Shown one piece after another: positions 1 to 8,830 of a stretch of DNA of 14,255 bases. Position 1 is the first letter of the stretch, and each line of letters opens with the position of its first letter. The notes beneath the pieces are model-generated. The model ran no database searches and was not told where the DNA came from. It saw only the letters and a list, made by a program, of their open reading frames with translations. A program made the translations under genes and the position numbers. Source of the DNA: Terana coerulea (lineage: Eukaryota > Basidiomycota > Agaricomycetes > Polyporales > Phanerochaetaceae); contig JAKOGH010000025.1 in NCBI GenBank assembly GCA_024811115.1, positions 1-14,255 of the forward strand, in the 5' to 3' direction.

Positions 1-90
1 TGTCTCCCAAATGAATACCCGTAGAATGATAGATCAGACTTGTATGGTTGTATACTTCCGTACCGATGACCGCCACTGGGCAAGCCATAA

Positions 91-1923
91 TCAATAGCAA
101 CACGACGTAGCTTCTCCGCCCAAAGCCCGTCCCAGCCCGAATCTGAATATCTGCTTCCCCGACGCTGCCCATAGCGACAGGCCATTCTCATTGCCACCAC
201 CGCCCTCTGTTATGCTCAACGTAACAACAGGGTCGGTGAACGTCGTGCGAAAAAGGTCTTGGACGTCGGAATTTGGTTGAGGTTCTGATCTTGAGCGTGA
301 ATCCGGTGAGATGAGTTGGCCCGTACGCATAGACCATGCGCGGATGCGGTTGTCTTGGCCTGCGGCGAAGAGGTATGAAGAACATGGCGAGGTAGCCAAA
401 CCCTGTGATGCTGTGAGCGGTTGAAAATGAGAACGTTTGCGGCTCGTACGTACCAGCTTGGCAGTGTAGCTGTTGACGTGTCCTGCGAACTCCATGACTG
501 GGGCGATGTTGCGCGCGAAGCGCAAATCGTACATTTCCAACTGCACACAACCCGATGAACACCCCAGAACCTAAGACAATCGTGGGGTATGCACTCACGT
601 CTCCTCGGATAGTGCCTACCAGCATCTGCATGTCATCATTCAAGCTGAGGTGTGTGATGGACCGGTTATCCTGCTTGAACTTTCCGCACAACAGATCTTG
701 TCCCTTCTGCCGCAGCTGGACGCGTTTGTCAAAGCAATGTATCGAGCCATTTCGGCTCCCAGTGTACACTACATGCTGAGCGCTCGAAGACGTCAGACAA
801 GAAGCATGCTATGACGAAACCCATACCTCTGACTGCACGACAGAGAGCACGTCGCTGTCCGTCGGCAAGACGGCGAAAGTCCAGCCCGCGTCGATGTCAG
901 GGAGGAGGATGCCGCGTTTAGCGGCGCCGAGGACGAGGTTCTTTCCGCGAAGATGGGCTGTATGGACGTCATGACAGCGCACTTCACCGACGCTGAGGAT
1001 GGTCCATATTCTACTATACACTCTCGCGAGTTAATTGAGGATATTCCCGTAGAGGCTGAACGTACTCAGTGGCGTCTGCGAGGTTTTCTACCGCGATCTT
1101 GCTTGAAGGTCCAAATGTGACTGCTCTGAGATCCCAACAAAAATAAGTGTAGTCCAGATATAAACAGTAGTGAACACTGACTGACACTCGGTGGGTACTG
1201 GAGCGGCATACTGCAGTGACCTACATCCTCATCAATTTAGTACGGGCAAATGAAATAAGGTCTTCTCACCTCTGAGCCCAAGTATAGTTCACGAGACCCA
1301 TTGTACGGGACTCCCGCAGAATTGATTGTGTACGTTTGTAGCCAGCCCCTTTGTCGCCAGTGGACGCCACAAACGAACCGTCTTCGGCTGAGATCACCTG
1401 TGCGAAGCTAAGAGTTAGCTGGTGTTCGCAAACCGGTGAGAAATTCAATACGCACGTCCATCGAGGAGAAAGCATAGTCCCCATACCAAACGGATTTGCC
1501 TTGCGATAGCGAGCGGATGCTGTAAGTCATCGCTGTGCTGGAAAAGATGATCAGCCTCCTCAATATCTTACGCAGCTTAAGGACTACTCGCTGATTTCTC
1601 CTTTGCAACTCTGGATAGCTGATAGACTGTCTCCAGCTTTGTCCAATTGCGCACAAGCCGGCGCCGGCGCCCACCAGCCTGCGCCGCTTACTAGGCCTGG
1701 CCGACTTGCTATGTGGCATTTGCGCATTCGATGATAGCCTTGATGGCCCCGGTTTGTTCTTATTGTCTCCGTCTGTGACATCGAGTTGCGACGAAGATGT
1801 CTGAGGTGCGCTTTGCCTGGTATGAAGTGCGGCTTGTTGCGGTAAGCCTGCGGGACGAGAGCTTACTGGGAAGTAACGCTTCCGCTCTTCGTCCCAGTAG
1901 AGCCCTGGGAGGTCTCGGGGCAT
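91..1923 (-). CDS. DCAF4/WDR21-like WD40 repeat protein (probable CUL4-DDB1 substrate receptor)
   Basis: Exons that join in frame on the minus strand are 1923-1456, 1397-1270, 1220-1212, 1125-1066, 1013-827, 775-599 and 540-91, giving about 492 aa and ending at TGA 91-93. The start is ATG 1921-1923. The N-terminus carries LPGLYWDEERKRYFPV, the short motif that opens DCAF4 proteins, followed by a Ser/Pro/Lys-rich linker with a basic KRRR patch. The C-terminal half shows WD-type blades: VYTGSRNGSIHCFDKR, GDLEMYDLRFAR, EFAGHVNSY and LFAAGQDNRIRAWSMRTG. DCAF4 proteins are known to act as substrate receptors of CUL4-DDB1 ubiquitin ligases; that role here is inferred from family resemblance. YDLR sits where the DDB1-contacting WDxR box would be. 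The 9-nt exon 1220-1212 is uncertain: skipping it also keeps frame. Positions 453-403 (51 nt, GTACGT...CACAG) may be one more in-frame intron, leaving about 475 aa and joining TAKL directly to GLATS. Confidence 0.78.
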
Positions 1924-2576
1924 AGAGTCGTACTATGATTTTCAAAGATTCAAGCTGTAGTGATGATTAGGAAGGAAGATGTGAGTGAGACGAAGACGAG
2001 GGTGTTGAGATGCAAAAAGTCAAGAGACGCGTCGGAGAAACGGCGCTTCTCCGCATAGCCACGCGACGCCACAAAGTCTTCGCCGAAAACTCTCATTCGA
2101 TAAGCGCCTAAGACACTCAGCCAACGCAGTACAAGTTGAGCATTCGGCCAGCACATGAGTGTCACTGAGACTTGGGACCTGCACTCGAAACACAATGAGA
2201 TGTGTTTCTTTATCAAACCGCTCCTCGTGAGGGCCGTGAAGGAAATAACGAGGAACTTGTCCCACCATTGACTCGACCAAAGCACAAGCTGCAGCAGCGA
2301 TTACGACCTCCATGATCAAACACTTCCAGAGCAAATACACTTGAGCTGGCATGAATCCGGTTTATGCTCAATACAGGTATATGCTCACATACCCTGGACA
2401 CGCTGGACCGGATGTATAGATCTGAGGCCGCGAAATAAAGCATTGTGATTAAAGCAGAGTCTGAAGTCCATTGGTACGCTTCATCCAGTCTAGTGACTTC
2501 AGATTTCTTCGCGCCCTTCTTAATAGCGGCGGCCTCACAGTTCACAGGGTCGCCACGTGCCGTGATCTTGACGAGC
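1924..2576. other. Intergenic region between two minus-strand genes
   Basis: This stretch holds the 3' flank of the mitochondrial-type gene (stop at 2577-2579) and the promoter of the DCAF4-like gene (ATG at 1923). Two overlapping minus-strand reading frames of about 110 codons run through 1950-2352. Neither resembles a protein I know, and they are rich in Cys, Arg and Leu as chance frames often are. I see no convincing gene, RNA or repeat. Confidence 0.5.
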
Positions 2577-3545
2577 TCATTCGTCCTTGCGGTCTGCTTC
2601 AGGGCCAGAGGTCTTGTCAATCTTCGCTGAGGTCTTGGGGTCCACGGCATTCTGCACATGCCAGTCAGTACGTCTTCAACTACAGTGTATAAGAGAAACA
2701 TACAGTGCTCCTCTCGCGCGCAGCGCCCTGGTCCTGCGGGCCCTTCTTCGCATCCTGCAAGTGCTCGCCGTCTGTGTCAGCCTTCTGCGTAACGGTGGGG
2801 TCGTATCCGTTATCCTTGGTGGTCGACGTGCCCTGTGTTGCAGGGGCAGGGCACCCCCTTAGCAGTCTGCTCTTCGGCATCCTCGGCGTCCTTGGGAGAG
2901 TCCTCCTCCTAAACACCGCAATGGTGAGGAACGCGGCCAAAATCGGCAAGAGAATACGCACGACTGCTTTGTTGACAGAGTCAACGTACTCCGCGTTCGA
3001 GACCTTGTTGCCCTCGTCATCGGTAAGGCCCTAGCAGCAGCAATAACATAATTGAGGGACAAGTTGTGAAATGGACGCGTAGTGAACGCACACCGGCTTC
3101 GCTGTCGGGAACCGCCTTCGCAGGCGTCGTCTCGCTCTCGGTACCGGCTGGAACAGGAGCACGTGAAGGGTCGGGGGTTTTGTGCTTTGGGAGGGCAGAA
3201 TCCTTGGCTTCATGCGCCGCCTCCTTGCCCGGTGGTGTGAGGAGGTATACGGCCTATTCGTTGGCGTGACACTGTTAGCGAGGCGCGCCGCTTGACGTTG
3301 CGGTCGAACTTACTGCAGGTCCGAAGACCAGAGCAGAGCCAATCTAGCCCAATAGAATTATGCGGATTCAGAGACTCGGCTCGTTGTCAAATTGGGCATT
3401 TACGCACTATCCATGGTCTGTCGCTTTTGGGTGCACCGTGTCCGTGGGCGGTGCTAGCTTGTCTGCGGCCTACGTTGCGACCAGCAATGCGCGCAGCGGG
3501 GCGAGCAGCCTTGGAAAGGAGTGTTCGTGTGACTTGGAAAGACAT
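2577..3545 (-). CDS. Predicted mitochondrial single-pass membrane protein with acidic low-complexity tail (unknown function; one frameshift)
   Basis: Six exons on the minus strand: 3545-3408, 3343-3314, 3253-3092, 3030-2962, 2908-2704 and 2651-2577. All five introns are 52-64 nt and canonical. Start ATG 3543-3545; stop TGA 2577-2579; about 225 aa after one frame correction. Residues 1-30 (MSFQVTRTLLSKAARPAAR...RRQAST) are Arg/Ser/Ala-rich without acidic residues, a typical mitochondrial presequence with a likely cleavage just after RRQ. Residues 46-60 (IIGSALVFGPAAVYLL) form one membrane helix, assembled across three exons. The rest is hydrophilic and rich in Ala, Lys, Asp, Glu and Thr, for example NAEYVDSVNKAV then EEDSPKDAEDAEEQTAKG. 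Exon 5 has 205 nt where 204 would keep frame; the break lies near the C-run at 2854-2858. Read literally, translation stops at TAA 2810-2812. I do not recognise a family with a known function. Inner-membrane location is inference from presequence plus helix. Confidence 0.75.
2854..2858 (-). other. Suspected single-base insertion (frameshift) in the mitochondrial-type gene
   Basis: The minus strand has a run of five G. Before it the frame reads EEQTAKG; the frame with coding character after it, CPAPATQGTSTTKDNG, is offset by one base. That second frame leads through a canonical GTATGT...GTGCAG intron to an in-frame stop. Dropping one G restores continuity. A splice from the GTGCCC just after the run to the AG before GATGCGAAG (100 nt) would also restore frame, but its donor is weak. 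Confidence 0.6.
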
Positions 3546-3961
3546 AGAGGATGATGAGGATATGGTACCAGGTAAATAGAGGGGACGACGACCGTGGTGG
3601 GTTCGGATTTCTGTGCAAGCGCCAAGCGGCGACTCTGCGGCATTGCGGAACGAACCGGTCGAATGACGTAATTAGTAGCTTACGTGCTCCGACTTACGTG
3701 CACGTTAACCTGCTACTTGCAGTAAGACCCAAGTGGTCTCGGCACGCAAACGCAGGGTTTTAACAAACCTAGAGAGATCTATAGCACAACCCTGCCACCA
3801 AATTCGAGATACAACAGTACAAATACATCAAGGTTGCTATCACTACAGTCTACTGGTGGTACATATACCCAAACTTTTGATACATCCCAACTGCCCACCA
3901 GTCCCATGGTACACAGAGTCCAGAGCAGCCCAATAAGATTCTGAAAAAAGACTCGGCATGT
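3546..3961. other. Intergenic: promoter of the mitochondrial-type gene and 3' flank of the zinc-finger gene
   Basis: These 416 nt lie between two genes on the same (minus) strand. I see no gene, and no clear TATA box or terminator motif that I would defend. Plus-strand open stretches here are short and unlike any protein I know. Confidence 0.5.
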
Positions 3962-5453
3962 CTAATTGCTGTCTGAGTCAGAACAATCCTTCTTATGCAC
4001 GTTCATGTGCTGCCGGAGGTTATCGTGACGGCTGAAATCCCGACCACAGCGCTTGATGGGGCACTTGTACGCTGGTTGCAAAAATTAGTGAGCTTCGGGA
4101 GTTTGGCAGATGGTAAGCACGTACGCTTTTCATTCGTATGAATACACCGAATGTGCCGCTTTAGATGCTCACCGCGTTGGAAGAGCTTGTTGCAGTCATC
4201 GACGGTACATCGATAGCTCCGGGGGCCCTACAGAGTGACGAGCTTAATGAGGGTGCGAAAACAGACACGGGTGGGCAGGCGTACCTTGTCTGTATTCTTA
4301 GGCGACGCCGGCGTTGGCACCCGGCGCCCGCGGCTCTTCTTCGTTAAGTTGGGGACGGGCACCGGAAGGTCCACTTCCTGAGGCTGGATGTCGTACTCGA
4401 TGATCTCGCATGCCTTGCGTTTGCCAGGGGACGAATGGCTGCGCTTGGCGGGACGGATGTTGACCCCGGTGCCACCCGGAACATACTCACCGCCATCGTC
4501 CTCATCGTCTACAAGGTCCTCTACCTCCGACTCGCCACTCTCCGCCAGAGCACCGCCGCCGCTTGACCCAGCCTCCGGCCAACAATGAGCTACAGCGGGC
4601 GGTCCCTTGGCGGCGAGATGGCTCTGAACGAAGGCTGCGTCCGCGACATAGGCGCCGTCGAGCAAAGAAGGAGGAAGGCTGAAGTAAGCCTGCTCGGGAG
4701 ACACCATAGGCGAGTGCTGGACGTCCTGCATGTTCACGTACATCTGCACAGGGAACTCGTCCTGAGGGGTGACCGGAAAGTACTCGTCGGCGCTGAAAAC
4801 CGAAGATGGCGAGTCAATCGCGTCGTATCGCAGGTCTGGGATGTCTATGAAAAGCGGACGAGAGCAGCCATGCGCAGTCGAACGCAAAGCATCATCTTGA
4901 AATCATGGTGAGCTTCGATAGACTCCTTGCACCAGAAGACCAGGTACTTACTCTGTGTAGTGTATGTTGCAGGAGTGGAGCTTTGATTGAGCCTGGCTTC
5001 CTGCTCCGGGAAGAATGACAGCGAGTGCAGAGCTGCCTCGTCGAAGAAGCCCGTGACGGGGTCGTGTACGCCTGAGTCAGCCAGATCTGGAGTCATCTGG
5101 TCATACAGAGGACTAGGAAGACCGGCCGCTTCGTAGATGAAGGCATAGTTGGCGTCATGCCACTCCGCAGGGAGCTCCTGAGCGGGAGCGTATGTGCAAG
5201 ACAAGCGTTGAGAGGATGTACCAGACCTCTCAACATTGTAGTCTTCAGCCGAACCCAGCTTGTAGCCTGAGGGGTAAACATGCTGGGGCTGCGGGGGCGG
5301 AACTGGCTGGCTGGTTGGTCGCATGAAGGGCAGCGGCTGAGCACCTTGAGGAGAACAGGGGTCCTCCTGTGCGAATATCGCAGTGTATATAAAGGACTCC
5401 AGCTCTGCTTCGGCGAGGAGCAGAGAGCCAGAAGGTTCCGTACCGGCTGACAT
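3962..5453 (-). CDS. C2H2 zinc-finger transcription factor, two C-terminal fingers
   Basis: Four exons on the minus strand: 5453-4952, 4895-4285, 4227-4125 and 4071-3962, with introns of 56, 57 and 53 nt; stop TAG 3962-3964; 441 aa from ATG 5451-5453. Finger 1 (residues 376-401, YRCTVDDCNKLFQRGEHLKR...) is C-x4-C-x12-H-x4-H. Finger 2 (407-431, YKCPIKRCGRDFSRHDNLRQ...) is C-x4-C-x12-H-x3-H. The linker TNEKP is the classical type and is completed across an intron. Upstream lie a basic, NLS-like stretch (KRSHSSPGKRK; KKSRGRRVP) and a long acidic, Pro/Ser/Gln-rich region (for example SEVEDLVDDEDDGGEYVPGG) that looks like an activation region. It probably binds DNA and regulates transcription; the target genes are unknown. 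The frame stays open upstream of 5453 to about 5633 without an ATG, so either translation starts at 5453 or a further 5' exon exists. The 4951-4896 intron uses an AAG acceptor. Confidence 0.87.
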
Positions 5454-6935
5454 GAGCGGATGCTGACGGACGCACTGGGGCAGCGGATGTTCAGAATGTG
5501 GAGGGAAAACGGATGCCTCGGGCGCCGGGTCGTCTGAATGAGAACAAGAAGGCCGTCCACGTAAAGGCTGTTTGTGCCTCAAGAGAATGAAGGGGATCAG
5601 CGAAGGAAAGCTCCAGAGTCCACAGCATTAAATGTGAACCTCTCTGGCCTCCCACCGACGTAACCTAACAGATGACGGTACCGAATGCGGTGCAGACGTG
5701 GAGTTCTTTATGGGCGGCTACTAGACCAATGGCTCGAGGCCGTGACGATTTGGGAACCGGCTCGGTCAGGGACGAAGCAGGCGGATGTGATCGACAAGTG
5801 CCTCTGCGTTAGTACCGAACTGGGCGATACCACTCTCGACAAAGGGGACCGGCGTTCAAAGTTGCGAGGGCTCCGATCGAGGACTGCAGGAAGAGGCAAA
5901 CCAACCCTGCGACTGCCGATTCTCGCGCACCCAGACCAGAGGCTGCCCCCGGAGAACAAACGGTATCGTTCGGAGTCCCCTGGTGTGAACTGTAAGAATT
6001 CGTCTTTGGAGATGTGGCGTAGAATTCGAAGGTCTGATGATCGAGTTGCGCCATATCACCGCTATCCGCTTGCCTTTCTCGTATAGGTACCATGGTCTGT
6101 TCTAATCACTGCCGCAATGTCCGTTGCTTGGGTTTGGGAACCCCGAGCGCAGGCAGGGCGAGCCCGCTCACAAGCCCATCTCCCTTTCGAGATTCCAACG
6201 CCAAGGTCCCGTTTTCGCGACAGTGGCCGGTGATAACGCCCGGTACTTTCGTGTAGCCACCCCTGACGAGGTTAGTGCGATCGAGTTATGTTCACAATAG
6301 TTCCCTAGATTGTCGGTCAACCCTACGTGTCGATCTTGACCGTCTCCGTCGCCTTCGGTTGGTGTCGCTGGTGGAACTGGGGCGAGGGCTGAAGAAAGAT
6401 TTGTTTTATTGCGAGACATATGACATGTGCGTACACACTGGGATTAGGGGCCCACGGTCGCCAGTACATGGCATGGGCTGCCAGTAGGTTGGTCACGTTA
6501 TACGCAATCACCGACTAAAGCAAGCATAGAGCCTTTTGCGGAGGACTACGAGTTCAGGCCCTAACATATGAGGAGTGGAAACGCCGTACAGTTCCGTATC
6601 GTCCACATAGGAGCCCTGGCAGGATTTGAGGAAGGTGTTGGCCAAAAGCAAGGGGTTGGCGCTTAGCGCTCGAGTACCGGCGCAGCGTTGCCGGTGCAGC
6701 TTCAATCTTCAAAGCTTAAGCTTCAGCTTTATCCACCGGACCAACCCTTATGACGGCGGATTCTGATAACTCGACGCAATTAGAATGCACTTGTGCAGTC
6801 TCCGTCGTCTGATGCGCGTGTTGCCTTAGTATAAACTGACTAGTAAGTACGTGGTAAGTAGTAGTTTCAACGAGATAACTAACCATTCAAGGTAAGTAGT
6901 CAATTTGTGATCAAGGAAGTATCTAGGACCTGGTG
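5454..6935. other. About 1.5 kb without recognisable genes
   Basis: This region contains the 5' leader and promoter of the zinc-finger gene and possibly an unseen upstream exon. Open frames occur on both strands (for example plus 5685-6086 and minus 6419-6168), but none shows a known motif, a convincing intron pattern or family resemblance. Near its right end a 10-bp sequence, GGTAAGTAGT, occurs twice (6853-6862 and 6891-6900). Confidence 0.45.
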
Positions 6936-6956
6936 AGGCTCCAACCCTTTACTTTA
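6936..6956 (+). repeat. Left terminal inverted repeat
   Basis: Matches the complement of 7640-7660 at 20 of 21 positions. It is followed inwards by a T/A-rich subterminal zone up to about 7040 with repeated TTTAC/GTAAA words. Confidence 0.65.
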
Positions 6957-7639
6957 CCTTTACTAAAAATTTGTGGTTAAAGAGTAGAGGGTAAATAAAG
7001 GGTATTAAACAGTTTATAAACAGTAAAGACTAGTTTAAAGGGGTTTTCTCACTGGCTCCCGGTGTGCCGGAAGCATAGCCTATAGAACTTCCTGTAAAAT
7101 GTCCAGATTTTATCTACCCTGCTATAGGCTGGTAAGAGGAGAAAGAGCTGTTCAGTCGCATGGAAACAGAGCCTCAGCCCCGATTGCGGCTGGAGAGAAA
7201 CCAGGTCTATGAGCAAAATTCAGGAGTTGCGCAATCAAGAGATCTGAGAAACCCATGCCAACAGCACTCAATCGAGTGGCCCGCTATCGGTATCCAGTAA
7301 CAATCCATAGTCGTCTTATTACGAAGAGGTTGGTTCAGCGAGCACCCCGGACATTGCGATGGCTCCGAACTTTATCCGCTTCGGACTGCGGCTTGGCCGG
7401 GCGTCCGTTCTGCGTGCTAGAATACGTCTCGACACACAGTAAATGAAGGCGGCATGACTGTATACTAATTAAAAAATACATTGTGTGTTCACATGACTCT
7501 CTGAGCAGCTGTAGCAGTGCGCTATGTGCCTTAGGCAATACCCTTCACATACTCTTTAGTAAACAGTTTACACCCCTCTACGGACGATTTGTAGTTTAGA
7601 GGGAGAGGGAAAGGGTTGTAAAGAGTTTAAGAGGGTAGC

Positions 7640-7660
7640 TAAAGTAAATGGTTGGAGCCT
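7640..7660 (-). repeat. Right terminal inverted repeat
   Basis: Partner of 6936-6956. The sequence just outside (GGTTGGAGCC TTAG GACTCCGACC, 7650-7673) is itself a near-palindrome, so the right end has a second, imperfect inverted arrangement that the left end lacks. Confidence 0.65.
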
Positions 7661-7740
7661 TAGGACTCCGACCTCGGTCCTGACTCCTGGGATAAGTGTC
7701 TTAATGATCAGTGTGAAGCGGGTAGGAGAAAAATACAACT

Positions 7741-7845
7741 AGCCCACCGCGGGGGTCGAACCCGCAGCCTTGTGATAACGTAAACGCGTTCATGCCCGTG
7801 ATTAACGTAAAAGTCACACGCTCTATCCGATTGAGCTAGGCAGGC
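7741..7845 (-). tRNA. tRNA-Lys(UUU) with a 31-nt intron
   Basis: On the minus strand the acceptor arms GCCTGCC and GGTGGGC pair (two G-U wobbles). The D arm is GCTC...GAGC. The anticodon stem is TGTGA/TCACA around the loop CTTTTA-A, giving anticodon UUU. The variable loop is AGGCT and the T arm is GCGGG TTCGACC CCCGC with the conserved TTCGA. The discriminator is U, and CCA is not encoded, as usual for nuclear tRNAs. The intron occupies 7807-7777, just after position 37 of the loop, the standard eukaryotic site. The mature RNA would be 74 nt before CCA addition. It delivers lysine to AAA and AAG codons. It lies 80 bp from the inverted-repeat element. Confidence 0.93.
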
Positions 7846-8830
7846 TTACATGATGAATTCATTGCATTTTCTATCTTCCACATGTGGAGCGAAGGTCAAA
7901 CCCCGCGGCTGTGATCTGCGATCCCGTTCTCTGTCTCCCAGTATAACCCATGCTGGACAGTTTCGTCAATCTCGAGCTCTACAGTAGCAAAAACAGATTC
8001 TGACTCCCGCGACGTATGAATGTTCTCCGTGGTAAGCTTATTACTCGTAGAGTAAGTATAGCCTAGGCCTACTAACCTTGTCCTGTGCGGAAAATCGCGC
8101 AAGCACAGAAAACCTGCAGAAACTCCCGGCGAGCGCAGCGTTCGATCTGTAATAGCGAACTAGCACTAATGCATACTATAATTTTCATGATACCTGGTGA
8201 TGTGGTATGAGCCACAATGACACTCAGGCTGGAAACAGCTCGCCCATTCGTATCCTGGGCCCCCTGACGGTAATCAGCTGAGGTGAGTATTCTTCCGCAG
8301 AGCTTCAGCGTTTTGTGACATGCTTACTGCGTTGTATCGAGTCATAGAGCTACCAGAGAGGGCATCCTCAGGGACATGTAGCCAAGCCGCAATTCAAAAC
8401 TGGAGTTTCGCCCACTACCGCTCGAGTCGTGCGGACTCCGAGTTCTAGCGGACAATTAAGCGCTCGAGAAACGCTGTCGAATGTTTGTCCTAAGGTTTCC
8501 TTTCCATATTGTGAGAAGGTTTTATGTGCTTTGAATGAGGGTAGTCGTAAACTTACAGCCATGGCATTGAGACAGAACGCAGCTCTCGGCAAAGACGTCA
8601 CTTTGGTGGTCAAGAGTAATCGCTGGACACAGCGGACAATGGCGCGCAGGCTGTCCGGGCAATCAAAATCGGCCAGGGCCCCCGCTTCTTCCGTGCGGAT
8701 CTCGCTCTCCTTCCCAGCAGAGGTTCGGAGCTGAGTACCGCTGCAGATTGGTACTTATACTGGTGGGAGCCTCGACATCGACTTCCCCTATTCCATCATA
8801 CTTCCCTACATCACGGCACGGATCGTCTTC
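7846..8830. other. Intergenic region between tRNA-Lys and the P450 gene
   Basis: About 985 nt. It holds the upstream region of the tRNA (minus strand) and of the P450 (plus strand). Plus 8429-8734 is open but resembles no protein I know. I see no RNA gene or repeat to defend. Confidence 0.45.

Larger units (their letters stand above)
6936..7660. mobile_element. Inverted-repeat element, about 725 bp, probably non-autonomous DNA transposon (MITE-like)
   Basis: The ends are a 21-bp inverted repeat with one mismatch: AGGCTCCAACCCTTTACTTTA at 6936-6956 and its complement at 7640-7660. Inside both ends lie many copies of CTTTAC/GTAAAG-type words, and the palindromic TAAACAGTTTA occurs at 7006-7016 and again at 7560-7570. 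Clustered subterminal repeats of this kind are typical of hAT-type and other cut-and-paste elements, where transposase binds. The interior (about 7030-7550) has no reading frame that looks like a transposase, so the element would depend on one supplied elsewhere. It may extend outwards, since AGGACC (6925-6930) and GGTCCT (7676-7681) are also inverted. I could not define a clean target-site duplication; TAGGAC occurs on both flanks (6924-6929, 7661-7666) but is not adjacent on the left. The superfamily is not assigned. Confidence 0.6.

Noticed and set aside
1950..2352. Two overlapping minus-strand frames of about 110 codons
   Set aside because: No known motif, Cys/Arg-rich chance-like composition, and they sit between the stop of one gene and the start of the next.
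2587..3034. Plus-strand frames opposite the mitochondrial-type gene
   Set aside because: They are antisense to well-supported exons with matching introns on the minus strand.
5685..6086. 133-codon plus-strand frame upstream of the zinc-finger gene
   Set aside because: No recognisable domain, and long open frames also exist on the opposite strand over the same bases.
7030..7550. Element interior searched for a transposase
   Set aside because: Only short frames are present (for example plus 7255-7446) and none shows transposase motifs.
7006..7571. TAAACAGTTTA palindromes considered as transcription-factor operators
   Set aside because: They lie symmetrically inside the terminal repeats, so transposon subterminal sites explain them better.
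8429..8734. 101-codon plus-strand frame just upstream of the P450
   Set aside because: It does not splice sensibly to the P450, whose own ATG at 8831 begins a typical signal anchor.
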